From: Halopiger aswanensis
GTDB taxonomy: Archaea > Halobacteriota > Halobacteria > Halobacteriales > Natrialbaceae
Length of the DNA: 64,000 bases
Assembly (NCBI RefSeq): GCF_003610195.1
Contig: NZ_RAPO01000006.1
Span: 42,158 to 106,157, forward strand
Reading direction: 5' to 3'
Every line of letters begins with the position of its first letter. Position 1 is the first letter of the stretch. Of this stretch, positions 8,526 through 16,386 are shown in pieces. The notes beneath the pieces are model-generated. The model worked only from the letters and a program-made list of their open reading frames with translations. It had not been told where the DNA came from and ran no database searches. Made by a program: the position numbers and the translations under genes.

Positions 8526-8915
8526 TTACTGCTCTCGAAGCCACCCTCTGGCGTCGTCGCGGTCGTCGAAGATGCGCGAGGTCGTGTTCGAGCCGACTTC
8601 CTGGACGAGATCCTCGACCGAGAGGTTCGCGACGACGCTCTCGGGCTGGACGATCGCCATATTCGACAGCGAACTCTCGAACGCTCGCGGGTGCCACTCC
8701 TCTTGGGTCCACTGCTGGTCGTCCTCCGACAGGGTTCCGAGATCCCGCAGGTCCGCGAGCCAGTTGGCAGCGCCCTTCTCGATCGCCAGATCCAGCCCGG
8801 CGTTCAGCCCCTCTCGATACGTTTCGCCCGTCGCGAAGTCGTGCCAGTTCATGACGACAGCCTCGAGGGACGAGTCCCATTCGACCGTCAAGACGTCGGA
8901 TTCGTAGTGTGCCAT
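8526..8915 (-). CDS. STAS/SpoIIAA-like protein
   Basis: A 129-residue protein with the pattern of haloarchaeal SpoIIAA/STAS-like proteins: an opening beta strand with V-E-W-D, a W-H-D-F-A-T-G-E-T-Y-R-E-G-L-N helix region, a W-L-A-D-L-R-D-L-G-T-L strand, and a C-terminal D-D-R-D-D-A-R-x-W-L. This fold usually serves protein-protein interaction or small-ligand binding and has no catalytic motif. No partner kinase is adjacent. A distant structural cousin may be the gene at 56136-56528. It is divergent from the SDR gene at 9065 across 149 bases. Confidence 0.7.
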   Translation of the reverse strand: MAHYESDVLTVEWDSSLEAVVMNWHDFATGETYREGLNAGLDLAIEKGAANWLADLRDLGTLSEDDQQWTQEEWHPRAFESSLSNMAIVQPESVVANLSVEDLVQEVGSNTTSRIFDDRDDARGWLREQ

Positions 8916-9064
8916 GGGGCAGATTTGGTTATGCCGGTACCGTAAGGATTTTTGCCAGTTGTTGGGTCGCTGACTGCATTCGTGGCAACGGAAAATGTCG
9001 TTCGCTGCGTCTATTCACCCATCGCCCAATACGCATATCCGACGCGCGGTGGAATCGGCTTGCA

Positions 9065-9823
9065 ATGGACCTACTCGAGGAGCAAGTCGCAGTCATCACC
9101 GGTGCGGGTTCGGGAATCGGACGGCAGACGGCGAAGACCTTCGCCGAAAACGGCGCCGCCGTCGTCGTCGCCGACGTGGACGTCGAGGGCGGAGAGGCGA
9201 CCGTCGAATCGATCGCCGACGCCGGCGGCGAAGCGACGTTCGTCGAGGCGGACGTCTCCGATCCGGAAGACGCCGAAGCGATGATCCAGACCGCCGTCGA
9301 GGAGTACGGCGGGTTGGACGTCCTCTACAACAACGCAGCGATCGAGGGGCCGGTCGCCCGCCTCGACGAGTACGATAACGACGACTTCGAGCAGATTATC
9401 GAGGTGAACCTGAAGGGCGTCTGGTACGGGATGAAGTACGGAATCGAGGCGATGCTCGAGGACAGCGGCGGCTCGATTATCAGCGCTTCCTCGATCGCCG
9501 GCGAGGTCGCGGTGCCCCAGTACAGCGGCTACGGAGCCGCGAAGGCGGCCGTGAGCCAGCTCACGAAGTACGCGGCGATCGAGTACGCCGAGGACGGCAT
9601 TCGCGCGAACGCGATCGCGCCGGGGATCGTCCGCACCGAGATGATCGAGCGCAGCATCGAGGACCACCCCGAGATGGAAGAGCAGTTCCTGAACACCGAG
9701 CCGATGCCGGGATTGGCCGATCCCGAAGAGATCGCGAACGCGGTGCTCTTCCTCGGCTCCGACCTCTCCTCGCGCGTGACCGGCGTCACGCTGCCCGTCG
9801 AGGGCGGCTACCTCGCGCAGTAG
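9065..9823 (+). CDS. Short-chain dehydrogenase/reductase (classical SDR)
   Basis: This 252-residue classical SDR shows T-G-A-G-S-G-I-G for cofactor binding (12-19), D-x-x-D at 37-40 after strand 2 (favours NAD over NADP), N-N-A-A (89-92), catalytic Ser143 and the Y156-x-x-x-K160 pair, then P-G-I-V-R-T-E. It catalyses NAD-dependent alcohol/ketone interconversion; substrate unknown, and the annotation glucose 1-dehydrogenase often attached to such sequences is not supported by anything specific. The longer frame from 8909 is not used because ATG at 9065 starts the conserved first strand. Confidence 0.9.
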   Translation: MDLLEEQVAVITGAGSGIGRQTAKTFAENGAAVVVADVDVEGGEATVESIADAGGEATFVEADVSDPEDAEAMIQTAVEEYGGLDVLYNNAAIEGPVARLDEYDNDDFEQIIEVNLKGVWYGMKYGIEAMLEDSGGSIISASSIAGEVAVPQYSGYGAAKAAVSQLTKYAAIEYAEDGIRANAIAPGIVRTEMIERSIEDHPEMEEQFLNTEPMPGLADPEEIANAVLFLGSDLSSRVTGVTLPVEGGYLAQ

Positions 9824-9907
9824 CGGGACCCAGTTGGCCCACTTTCGGACAGGCGGGAAGCCAGATCCGGCGCGACCGCGATCGCGATCGATACCGAGAG
9901 CAAATCG

Positions 9908-10453
9908 CTACGCGCGTTCGGTATCCACGTCCCGACTCGAATTCGGACTGGTCGTCGGTCCCTCGAGGACGCGGTCGGGTTCGGCGCCGGGTCGTCCCGT
10001 CGACTCGGTTTCGGAGCCGATCCCTCTCGTCCCCTCGGTCTCGACGAGACGCTCGAGTCGCCGCTCGAACTCGTCGTCGCCGAGTTCGCCGGCTGCGTAC
10101 CGTTGCCGAAGCGTTTCGATCGGATCCGCGGGCCGGTTTCCGTGGTTTCCGCGACCACCGCGACCTCCGGGAACGGTGTCAGCGTCGGCGGCCCGAGCGA
10201 CGGAGCGGCGATCCGCGGGCGACGCCGAGTCAGGTGCGGCGTTCGCCTCTCGAACGACGCCGACCGTCAAACACCCGGCGATCGCGAAGAGGACGGCGCC
10301 GAGGAGGAGATACGGCGGGGCCGCCGGAACGTCGCGAGTTAACTCCCACACCCCCTGTATCGTCGTCGGAACGGCGATCGAGGCAGCCACGATCGCGACG
10401 ACGGTCCGACCGGCAGGACTCCGCGGCGCGTACCGGTGGAGCAGGTCGTACAT
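9908..10453 (-). CDS. SHOCT-domain membrane protein
   Basis: This 181-residue protein has two N-terminal membrane segments (about 18-36 and 46-66), a polar Gly/Arg/Asp linker, then a SHOCT motif D-P-I-E-T-L-R-Q-R-Y-A-A-G-E-L-G-D-D-E-F (about 109-128) followed by E-R-R-L-E-R-L. SHOCT is a short C-terminal oligomerisation motif seen in many prokaryotic membrane proteins. The ~40-residue tail beyond it is disordered. Function beyond membrane association is unknown. It stands alone between converging SDR and diverging FRG genes. Confidence 0.82.
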   Translation of the reverse strand: MYDLLHRYAPRSPAGRTVVAIVAASIAVPTTIQGVWELTRDVPAAPPYLLLGAVLFAIAGCLTVGVVREANAAPDSASPADRRSVARAADADTVPGGRGGRGNHGNRPADPIETLRQRYAAGELGDDEFERRLERLVETEGTRGIGSETESTGRPGAEPDRVLEGPTTSPNSSRDVDTERA

Positions 10454-10659
10454 CGCTCGAGTAATGTCATTCGAATGTGAAAAAGTTAGGGTGAACGCGC
10501 GGCGGACGCACAGCCGATAGCTCCGTCACCGTCGAGCAGTAGGACAACCGCAGTCGCGGTCCGTCACGCAGCACACTCGCGGACAATCGTTTTCCGCGCT
10601 CGCGGGGTACTCGTCGCCGTGAGCCGAACGACCGACCGACGGCGCGACCGAGCGCAGCG

Positions 10660-11562
10660 ATGACCGCCGACCGTTCGCCGCCGGTTCATCGCGCCGAGAC
10701 GTGGAGCGAACTGCAAGAACTGCTCACCGCGGAGATGTGGATGCCGGACATCGGCCGCCACCGCTCCCCGTACGTCTTCCGGGGCGTTCCCGACAGCAAC
10801 CACGCCCTCGAGACGTCGATCAAACGGTTCGTCGGCGACTCCGGCGAGTGGAAACTCGAGTCGCTGCTGCTGCGGAACTTCCTCCAGTACGCCTTAAACG
10901 AGATCGAGGAGCCGGAGTCGGTCTGGCACCTCCTCTCGATCGCCGAACACTACGGGCTGCCGACGCGGCTGCTCGACTGGTCGTTCTCGCCGCTGGTCGC
11001 GACGTACTTCGCGGTCCGGGACGGCGACACCGCCCACGACGGGGCGATCTGGGCCGTCGACTACCGCAAACTCCACGAGAACCTGCCGGATCCGTATCGA
11101 CGCGTGCTCGAGCGGACGCCGACGGACGTGCTCGACGTCCACCTCCTCTCGAACGCGACGCTCGAGTCCGACGCGGCCGACGCGGCCGCCGCAGGGTCGG
11201 AGCCGGCGCGGAACCTGGACGACGTCGCTCGACTGGACGACCTCTGGAGCGAGCGCTGGGCCGTCGACGCCGACGCGGATCCGGACGGCCAGTACGTCCT
11301 GTTCTTCAGGCCGCCCGCGATCGACGACCGCATCGCGAACCAGTCGGCCGTCTTCTCGTTCCAATCCGATCCGCGGCTGGCGCTCGACGCGTGGCTCGCG
11401 GATCGTCCCGACTGCTACCGAAAGATCGTCGTGCCGGGCGATCGCAAGCTCGAGTACCGCGACAAACTGGACCAGATGGGCGTCAACCACCGGACGCTGT
11501 TCCCCGATCTCGAGGGGTTGACGACGTGGTTGAAGCAGTACTACCGGCCGGCGCCCGACTGA
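10660..11562 (+). CDS. FRG-domain protein
   Basis: This 300-residue protein is built around an FRG domain: Y-V-F-R-G (38-42) with L-E-T-S-I-K-R-F, then H-Y-G-L-P-T-R-L-L-D-W-S (97-108), P-L-V-A-T-Y-F-A (110-117) and G-A-I-W-A-V-D-Y. The C-terminal part has the usual R-I-x-x-Q-S-A-V-F-S-F and a late R-K-I-V-V-P pattern. FRG domains occur in proteins of unknown chemistry, and many bacterial copies sit near mobile or defence genes; a nucleic-acid or ADP-ribose link has been suggested but is not settled. Here it is full length, with normal-looking composition, and its stop abuts that of a 45-residue ORF on the other strand. Confidence 0.88.
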   Translation: MTADRSPPVHRAETWSELQELLTAEMWMPDIGRHRSPYVFRGVPDSNHALETSIKRFVGDSGEWKLESLLLRNFLQYALNEIEEPESVWHLLSIAEHYGLPTRLLDWSFSPLVATYFAVRDGDTAHDGAIWAVDYRKLHENLPDPYRRVLERTPTDVLDVHLLSNATLESDAADAAAAGSEPARNLDDVARLDDLWSERWAVDADADPDGQYVLFFRPPAIDDRIANQSAVFSFQSDPRLALDAWLADRPDCYRKIVVPGDRKLEYRDKLDQMGVNHRTLFPDLEGLTTWLKQYYRPAPD

Positions 11563-11700
11563 TTACCGACGCAGCGCGGCGACGGCCAGTTCGAGGTACT
11601 CCAGAAACGAGGCGGTCGGCGTTCCGGGCATGTAGATCGGGGGCTCGGGCCGCTCGAGCCGAACGCCGGTGATCGGATCTTCGAATTCGGGTGCGTCCAT
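11563..11700 (-). CDS. Conserved-looking 45-residue protein facing the FRG gene
   Basis: A complete small ORF starts with ATG at 11700 and ends with TAA at 11563-11565, directly abutting the FRG stop. The protein is acidic at the start (M-D-A-P-E-F-E-D-P), has a Pro-rich middle (R-P-E-P-P-I-Y-M-P-G-T-P) and ends in one amphipathic helix (S-F-L-E-Y-L-E-L-A-V-A-A-L). Clean amino-acid composition, exact packing against its neighbour and an AT-rich stretch upstream (11705-11775) suggest a real gene. No family is recognised. The upstream AT-rich segment probably also serves as a promoter region; nothing else is seen up to 11887. Confidence 0.6.
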   Translation of the reverse strand: MDAPEFEDPITGVRLERPEPPIYMPGTPTASFLEYLELAVAALRR

Positions 11701-11887
11701 GGACTCGCTTTGGACCGGAGGTATTTACGAATTCGCAGTTATCGTTTGCAGATCCTCAATCAATAATAGACATAGGAAAAACCGCGCACGGAACTGTGAG
11801 TCGCGACCGGCGACGCTCGAGGAGTGCAGCGCGGAAGGAAGGTGACGTTCGGGGTAGTGAAGCGGGCTGTCCCGAGTGCGGCGACGG

Positions 11888-13801
11888 TCAGTCCCGGCCG
11901 TGCCGGGTCAGACACTTCGAGAGCCCGATCAACTCGACGGGTTCGGAGTTGTCCGGCGAGTAGACGACCATCTGGCCCTTCTCCATGTAGGGCACCTTGG
12001 ACTCGAGGTTGCTCGGGATGTTCACGCTCTTGATAGCGTCCTCGTCGCCCAGATTCAGCACGACGGTCGTGTTGATCTGCTTGAAGACCGCGTCGTCGAT
12101 GTCCTGCGGGTCCTGCGTGATGAGGAAGAGGCCGAGCCGTTCCTTGCGGCCCTGCTTGGCGGCTTCGGTGAACTTCGTGATGACCTTGCCTGCCTGCACC
12201 GAGTCCGCGTCGGTCAGGAAGTTGTGGGCCTCGTCCATCCCGAGCACGAGCGGCGTCTCCTTGATCCGGTCGTAGGTCGGATCGTTCGAGAGCTTCTGGT
12301 CGATCAGCAGCGAGGAGAGCGCGAGGACGACGGTTTCGGCGGCCCGCGTATCGTTGATGTGGTAGGTCGGGACGACCGAGAGCCCGCCGGGGCGGACGAA
12401 CTCGTGGACGAGGTCGGTGATCGGCCGCGCGTCCTGGTCGAAGACGTGGTCGAACCCCAGCACCCGGCGGCGAACGGCGTCGAACGTCGCCTCGTGGACG
12501 CGCCCGGACTCGTCGAGTTCCTCGCGCAGGGCGGGGTCGTCGAGGAAGGTCGTGAACTCCTCGTAGGTCGCGTCGGCGCCGTACTGCTTGCGGAACCGCG
12601 GCAGGAGGACGCTGACCAGCGCCCCGTACTGGTTGTCGTTCAGACCGCTGCCGGCGACCAGCCACGGGTTCTCGTGGACCATCGAAAACGGGATCGTGAA
12701 CTCGACCTGCTCCGCGCGGTGGTGGCCCGCAGAGTACGAGGCCGACCCCACCTTCGGGACGAACGCCGTCGTGTCGTCGATCCCGCCGTAGGCGACCCCC
12801 TCGCGCTCGAGGCGTCGCGCGAACTCGTCGTCCAGATCGGGGTTGTCGTCGTGCATCTGGGCGTACTCGTCCTGCGGGTCGAACTGGACGACCGCGGGCT
12901 GGACGGAGCGGCCGTCCTCCATCGGATACGTCCGTTCGTCGGCGAGGTACTGCCGGAGAATGTTCTTCGCGCCGTGGGTCTTCCCCGACCCCGTGCCGCC
13001 GGCGATCAGGGTGTGCCGGAAGACGAGCGGATCCCCCGAGTCGTAGTCGTCTTTCAGCCGGTAATCGATGGTGGGCGGCGACGCCGCGGTCTTTACTTTC
13101 TCGCCGCCGACCGAGAGGTGGCCGAGGAAGACGCCGTCCTCGGGCATCTTCAGCCCGGTCTTGATCTCCTCGGAGTCGGTCGCCTGCTCGACGACGGTCT
13201 GGGGTTTGGGCACGCGGTCGGTCATCCGTCGCTTGAGTTCGCCGTCGTCGTCGTAGAGCACGGCGACCGGCTCGAGTTCGGCGACGAACTTGTAATCGGC
13301 CTCCTCGACGCCGTCGGTCCGCATCGCGCGACGGGCGTGGATCTCCGTCGCGTCGTCGGCGTGGTACTGCTGGGCGTACTCGAGTCCCGTGATCCGGCAG
13401 AACAGGGTCTCGCCGTCGGGGTAGGGCGCCACGAGGTAGCTCCCGATGCGGATCGAGGAGCGGTTCCCTCGCGTGATGTACGCTCGCAGCGACGTTTCGT
13501 CGCCGTCCTCGGCGATGCGCAGTCCCTGGGAGACGCAGATCGCGCCGATGCCGACGTCCTCGCCGCGCGGCTCGACGCTGGTCGGCTCGAACTCGTCGCC
13601 GGCGCCGGCGTCGCCGTTCGATTCGGGGCTCGAGGCTGCGGGCGAGGTCGAAGTCGCGTTCGTGGATGCGTCCGTGTGCATTCCATCGGAGTCCGGCGGG
13701 GACGCCGATGCGCTCGCGTTCGCACCGGTCGCCTCGTCGGCCGCCTCGGAATCGGCGTCCGAATCGGCGTCGAAATCGCCGAAGTCTCCCAGATCGGTCA
13801 T
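11888..13801 (-). CDS. HerA-like ATPase (DUF87)
   Basis: This 637-residue ATPase has a disordered acidic N-terminus (1-75), a HAS-barrel-like beta region (about 80-200), and a HerA/FtsK-type P-loop ATPase domain with Walker A G-G-T-G-S-G-K-T-H (268-276), Walker B-like L-V-L-G-M-D-E-A-H-N-F-L and a sensor Q (F-L-I-T-Q-D-P-Q-D). HerA is a hexameric DNA translocase that works with NurA nuclease in end resection; this copy is on the same strand as nurA at 19653. It could also be a non-HerA member of the DUF87 family. ATG at 13801 follows a purine-rich leader. Confidence 0.85.
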   Translation of the reverse strand: MTDLGDFGDFDADSDADSEAADEATGANASASASPPDSDGMHTDASTNATSTSPAASSPESNGDAGAGDEFEPTSVEPRGEDVGIGAICVSQGLRIAEDGDETSLRAYITRGNRSSIRIGSYLVAPYPDGETLFCRITGLEYAQQYHADDATEIHARRAMRTDGVEEADYKFVAELEPVAVLYDDDGELKRRMTDRVPKPQTVVEQATDSEEIKTGLKMPEDGVFLGHLSVGGEKVKTAASPPTIDYRLKDDYDSGDPLVFRHTLIAGGTGSGKTHGAKNILRQYLADERTYPMEDGRSVQPAVVQFDPQDEYAQMHDDNPDLDDEFARRLEREGVAYGGIDDTTAFVPKVGSASYSAGHHRAEQVEFTIPFSMVHENPWLVAGSGLNDNQYGALVSVLLPRFRKQYGADATYEEFTTFLDDPALREELDESGRVHEATFDAVRRRVLGFDHVFDQDARPITDLVHEFVRPGGLSVVPTYHINDTRAAETVVLALSSLLIDQKLSNDPTYDRIKETPLVLGMDEAHNFLTDADSVQAGKVITKFTEAAKQGRKERLGLFLITQDPQDIDDAVFKQINTTVVLNLGDEDAIKSVNIPSNLESKVPYMEKGQMVVYSPDNSEPVELIGLSKCLTRHGRD

Positions 13802-13857
13802 ATCACTCCCATCCGGCCCATCCCTAAAACGCGTTTCCCTCCCGCTCGGGAGAGTGT

Positions 13858-14685
13858 CTACCGTTGCGATCGGTTCCGACGGACGGCGAGCCCGCTCAAA
13901 ACGATGAGTACGGCACCGACACCGGCCGTTCCGACGATCGTAAATCCGGGAATCGACTCGGTTGCGTCGGCCGTCTCGGCTGACCCCGATCCGGCCGACT
14001 CGGTTGCGTCATCGCCGTCTGCGCCGTCGCCGGTCGTCGAATTAGTATCGGCCGTCTCCTCGAGGTCGAACTCGTCGGGATCGGGATGATCGAACTCGTC
14101 GGGCGCCACTCGCTCGCCGCCGCCGTCGATCTCGATCGTCGTCGGCTCGTCGACGACGGGCGTCGGCCACTCGCTCGTGAGGGAGACGTCGGTCGCGTCG
14201 AACGCGATGTCGGTCGTCGCGGCCGGCGCGTCCTCGGCGACTTCGACGGTCACCGTCGCGATCGTCCCGACGCCGCTGACGCCGCCAGCGTCGGGGTCGC
14301 GGCGCTGCTCGAGGATGGCCGTCCCGTTCTCGTCGGCGATGGTCTCAGCGGTCTGGACGTCAACGCCGCTGTCGTTGCCGCTGCCGTCACCAGCGAGCCA
14401 CGGCCCCTGTTCGACGTCGACGACCGAGAGGTAGTCGGGGTGGTACTGTGCGACCAGCCGCACGGCCTCGACGCCGGCGTCGTGGCTGCCGGCGCTCTGG
14501 AGGACGACCTCGAGTTCGACCGTCTCGCCGGGGGCGACGGTAACTGTGTCCGGCTCCGACCAGACGATCGCGGTCTGATCGCCGGCGGCGACGGGTCCGA
14601 TCGCGGTCGTCACACAGAGGGCAATAACGAGCGTCGCGAGGACGACAAGCGAGACGGCGCGCCGCGCTCGAGTTGGGCCGGTCAT
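13858..14685 (-). CDS. Secreted cohesin-like surface protein with PGF-type C-terminal anchor (copy 1)
   Basis: A 275-residue exported protein: Sec-type signal (about 8-34), a beta-sandwich of cohesin type (about 40-180) with V-A-P-G-E-T-V-E-L-E-V, Q-Y-H-P-D-Y-L-S-V-V-D-V and A-T-V-T-V-E-V-A-E-D-A-P, an acidic Thr/Ser/Gly/Asp linker (190-240), then I-P-G-F-T, a hydrophobic helix and R-R-N-R. The last part matches a PGF-CTERM sorting signal, which archaeosortase removes while lipid-anchoring the protein. Cohesin modules bind dockerins; a dockerin-like module occurs in the PhoX gene at 25759. A clear paralog is at 16387-17277. Confidence 0.82.
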   Translation of the reverse strand: MTGPTRARRAVSLVVLATLVIALCVTTAIGPVAAGDQTAIVWSEPDTVTVAPGETVELEVVLQSAGSHDAGVEAVRLVAQYHPDYLSVVDVEQGPWLAGDGSGNDSGVDVQTAETIADENGTAILEQRRDPDAGGVSGVGTIATVTVEVAEDAPAATTDIAFDATDVSLTSEWPTPVVDEPTTIEIDGGGERVAPDEFDHPDPDEFDLEETADTNSTTGDGADGDDATESAGSGSAETADATESIPGFTIVGTAGVGAVLIVLSGLAVRRNRSQR

Positions 14686-14949
14686 GGGTAGCTGGCGGGC
14701 GAGGCGGTTAGTGGTCGCGGTTTCGGTTGGGGATTCGGGTCCAGATCCGGGTCAGCCTGGGAGTCCGCGTGCTCACTGCGGCGCCGAATCGACTGCATTC
14801 GACAGTCCATTCGTTGACGAGCGGCTTAGTCCCTCGGTGCAAAGCGTTCGGACGCGAAAAGGGGTCGGCGACGGATCGGGATCGGAAGCGCTCTGCTCGG
14901 CTCGGTCTCGGTCTCGGTCTCGGTGGTTGCTTCCTCGGCGCGGCAGCGA
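14686..14949. repeat. Intergenic region with a 4x hexanucleotide repeat
   Basis: No gene is recognised in these 264 bases. At 14901-14924 the hexamer CTCGGT is repeated four times, close to the 3' end of the regulator gene at 14950. Such short repeats can vary by slippage but here lie outside a coding frame. The rest is featureless GC-rich sequence, probably holding the promoter of the cohesin-like gene. Confidence 0.5.
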
Positions 14950-15642
14950 TTACGGGATCAGCGAGACGGCGTCGGTCTTCGGGGTAGCATCGACCAGCCC
15001 GGCGTCGGGGTCGTACTCGAGGACGTCGACCGCATCGAGGGCGGGCAGGTGGGCGTGGTGGAGTTCGATCTTCGCGGTTTCCGTCTCCGCGGGCGCGATC
15101 GAGTCGCGGGCCGCGAGCGCGGTGGCGAGTCGGTCCAGCGACAGCGAGCCGTCGCTCTCGTGGACGAGTCGGGCTACGCGAAGGCGGGTCGGATCGACGA
15201 CCCGCTGGAGCAGTTCGTCGTCAGCGGGGGTATCGGTCTCATCGCTGTCGGCGTCGGCGTCACCGTCGGCAGTCTCCTCGAGCAGCGATGCGAGCGCCGC
15301 CGGGCAAAGCTGCGGTTCGGTGACGAGTTCGACGCCCGTCTCGGCGTCCCACTCGATCAGGCCGCAGTCGGCCAGCCGCGGGAGGTGGTTGTGAAGGAGG
15401 CTGAGCCGAACCTCGTGGCGAGCCTGGCCGTTCGGAACGTCGAGGTCCTCTCGCTGGATCAGTTCGGTCGTGAGATCGAACAGCGAGTAGCGGTCGGCAC
15501 CGCTCTCGCCGTCCGTACCGCTGGTCAGGATTTCCAGCAGGTACACCCGCCGCGGATGGCTGCAGGCCTCGTACTGTTCCGGTGGGACGTCGTAGAGCGG
15601 GTCCCGCTCGCTGGTGTCGCCGAGGTGAGCGTCCGAACTCAT
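14950..15642 (-). CDS. DUF7344-type tandem winged-helix regulator
   Basis: This 230-residue protein contains two similar halves, each with a helix-turn-helix pattern: P-E-Q-Y-E-A-C-S-H-P-R-R-V-Y-L-L-E-I-L with H-N-H-L-P-R-L-A-D-C-G-L-I-E-W, and L-Q-R-V-V-D-P-T-R-L-R-V-A-R-L-V with H-H-A-H-L-P-A-L-D-A-V-D-V-L-E-Y. This is the arrangement of haloarchaeal DUF7344 regulators. ATG at 15642 is chosen over the longer frame to 15684, because the upstream residues (C-L-H-S-V) are not conserved-looking and a palindrome sits immediately before 15642. Targets are unknown; it lies between two cohesin-like genes and may regulate them. Confidence 0.75.
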   Translation of the reverse strand: MSSDAHLGDTSERDPLYDVPPEQYEACSHPRRVYLLEILTSGTDGESGADRYSLFDLTTELIQREDLDVPNGQARHEVRLSLLHNHLPRLADCGLIEWDAETGVELVTEPQLCPAALASLLEETADGDADADSDETDTPADDELLQRVVDPTRLRVARLVHESDGSLSLDRLATALAARDSIAPAETETAKIELHHAHLPALDAVDVLEYDPDAGLVDATPKTDAVSLIP

Positions 15643-15646
15643 TACA

Positions 15647-15660
15647 CTATGCAAGCATAG
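15647..15660. promoter_or_regulatory. Palindrome at the start of the DUF7344-type regulator
   Basis: A perfect inverted repeat, CTATGC-AA-GCATAG, lies four bases upstream of the ATG at 15642, so it would overlap the transcription start of a leaderless mRNA. This position suits an operator that blocks initiation, for example autoregulation. No second copy was noticed at the nearby cohesin-like genes. Confidence 0.45.
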
Positions 15661-15981
15661 CAAGGGGGATAAGCCCGTTTCCAAAACGATTTGGGTACAG
15701 AATGTGATATTACTTCCGTAAGTCGCTCGTAACCGACCCAGGCACGAGAAATACCGCGATAGACGGTTTCTTCAGCATTATCCGACTGTACGATTATCCA
15801 AATAGTATCTAATTACGGATAGTTCCGGAAGTCGGCCGATCGATCGTCCGCGGCGCGTAGCAGCGGATTACTCCGACTCGTGGCGCGGGCGAGCGGGGAG
15901 CACGGTCGCGGTCGTACGGCGCGTTTCACCGCGCTCGCCAACGAGGACGGTCTTTTTGCGTCTGCGCCCCGTAACAGCGGT
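15661..15981. other. Intergenic region between the regulator and a small conserved gene
   Basis: About 320 bases with an AT-rich part (15690-15830) holding imperfect short dyads such as around 15710-15733, likely the divergent promoter region. No ORF of haloarchaeal character is seen; the upstream extension of the gene at 15982 (frame open from 15880) is Arg-rich and not believed. Confidence 0.4.
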
Positions 15982-16323
15982 ATGATCATGGTCCGCGGTC
16001 GCGCCGGCGGCACCGAACTCACCGGAACGCTGTACGAACGCGGTGAGCGAGCGCCGTCGTTCCGCGGCGCTCCCGATCAGGACGCCGCGTACGTCTGGGT
16101 CTGCGACGAGTTCTACGAGGTCGATACCGGCGGCTCGACCCAGCGCGTCGACGACCGGGAGGTCAACGTCGCCTTCGAGTCCCCGATGCCCCGAGGGTTC
16201 GACACCCGCGAGCAGGCCCTCGAGAACGCCAAGGAGCACATCCGAACCCAGTTCGCCCGAATCGGGGTCGACCCGGCCGACGTCGACCTCGAGGTCGAGA
16301 AGGCGGAACGGCCGACCGAGTAA
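15982..16323 (+). CDS. Conserved haloarchaeal protein, unknown function
   Basis: A 113-residue protein beginning M-I-M-V-R-G-R-A-G-G-T-E-L-T-G-T-L-Y-E-R-G, with A-Y-V-W-V-C-D-E-F-Y-E-V-D-T-G-G in the middle and an A-L-E-N-A-K-E-H-I-R-T-Q-F-x-R-I-G-V helix. It looks like a small alpha/beta protein widespread in haloarchaea (possibly the family catalogued as DUF7113; not certain). A second ATG two codons downstream is also possible. No membrane segments or catalytic motif. It is flanked by converging and diverging genes and not part of an operon. Confidence 0.75.
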   Translation: MIMVRGRAGGTELTGTLYERGERAPSFRGAPDQDAAYVWVCDEFYEVDTGGSTQRVDDREVNVAFESPMPRGFDTREQALENAKEHIRTQFARIGVDPADVDLEVEKAERPTE

Positions 16324-16386
16324 TCGCTGACTAGCCCGCTACCGATTCGTTTCGTCGCCGGAGACAGAAGCGTTCCTCCCGTCGTT

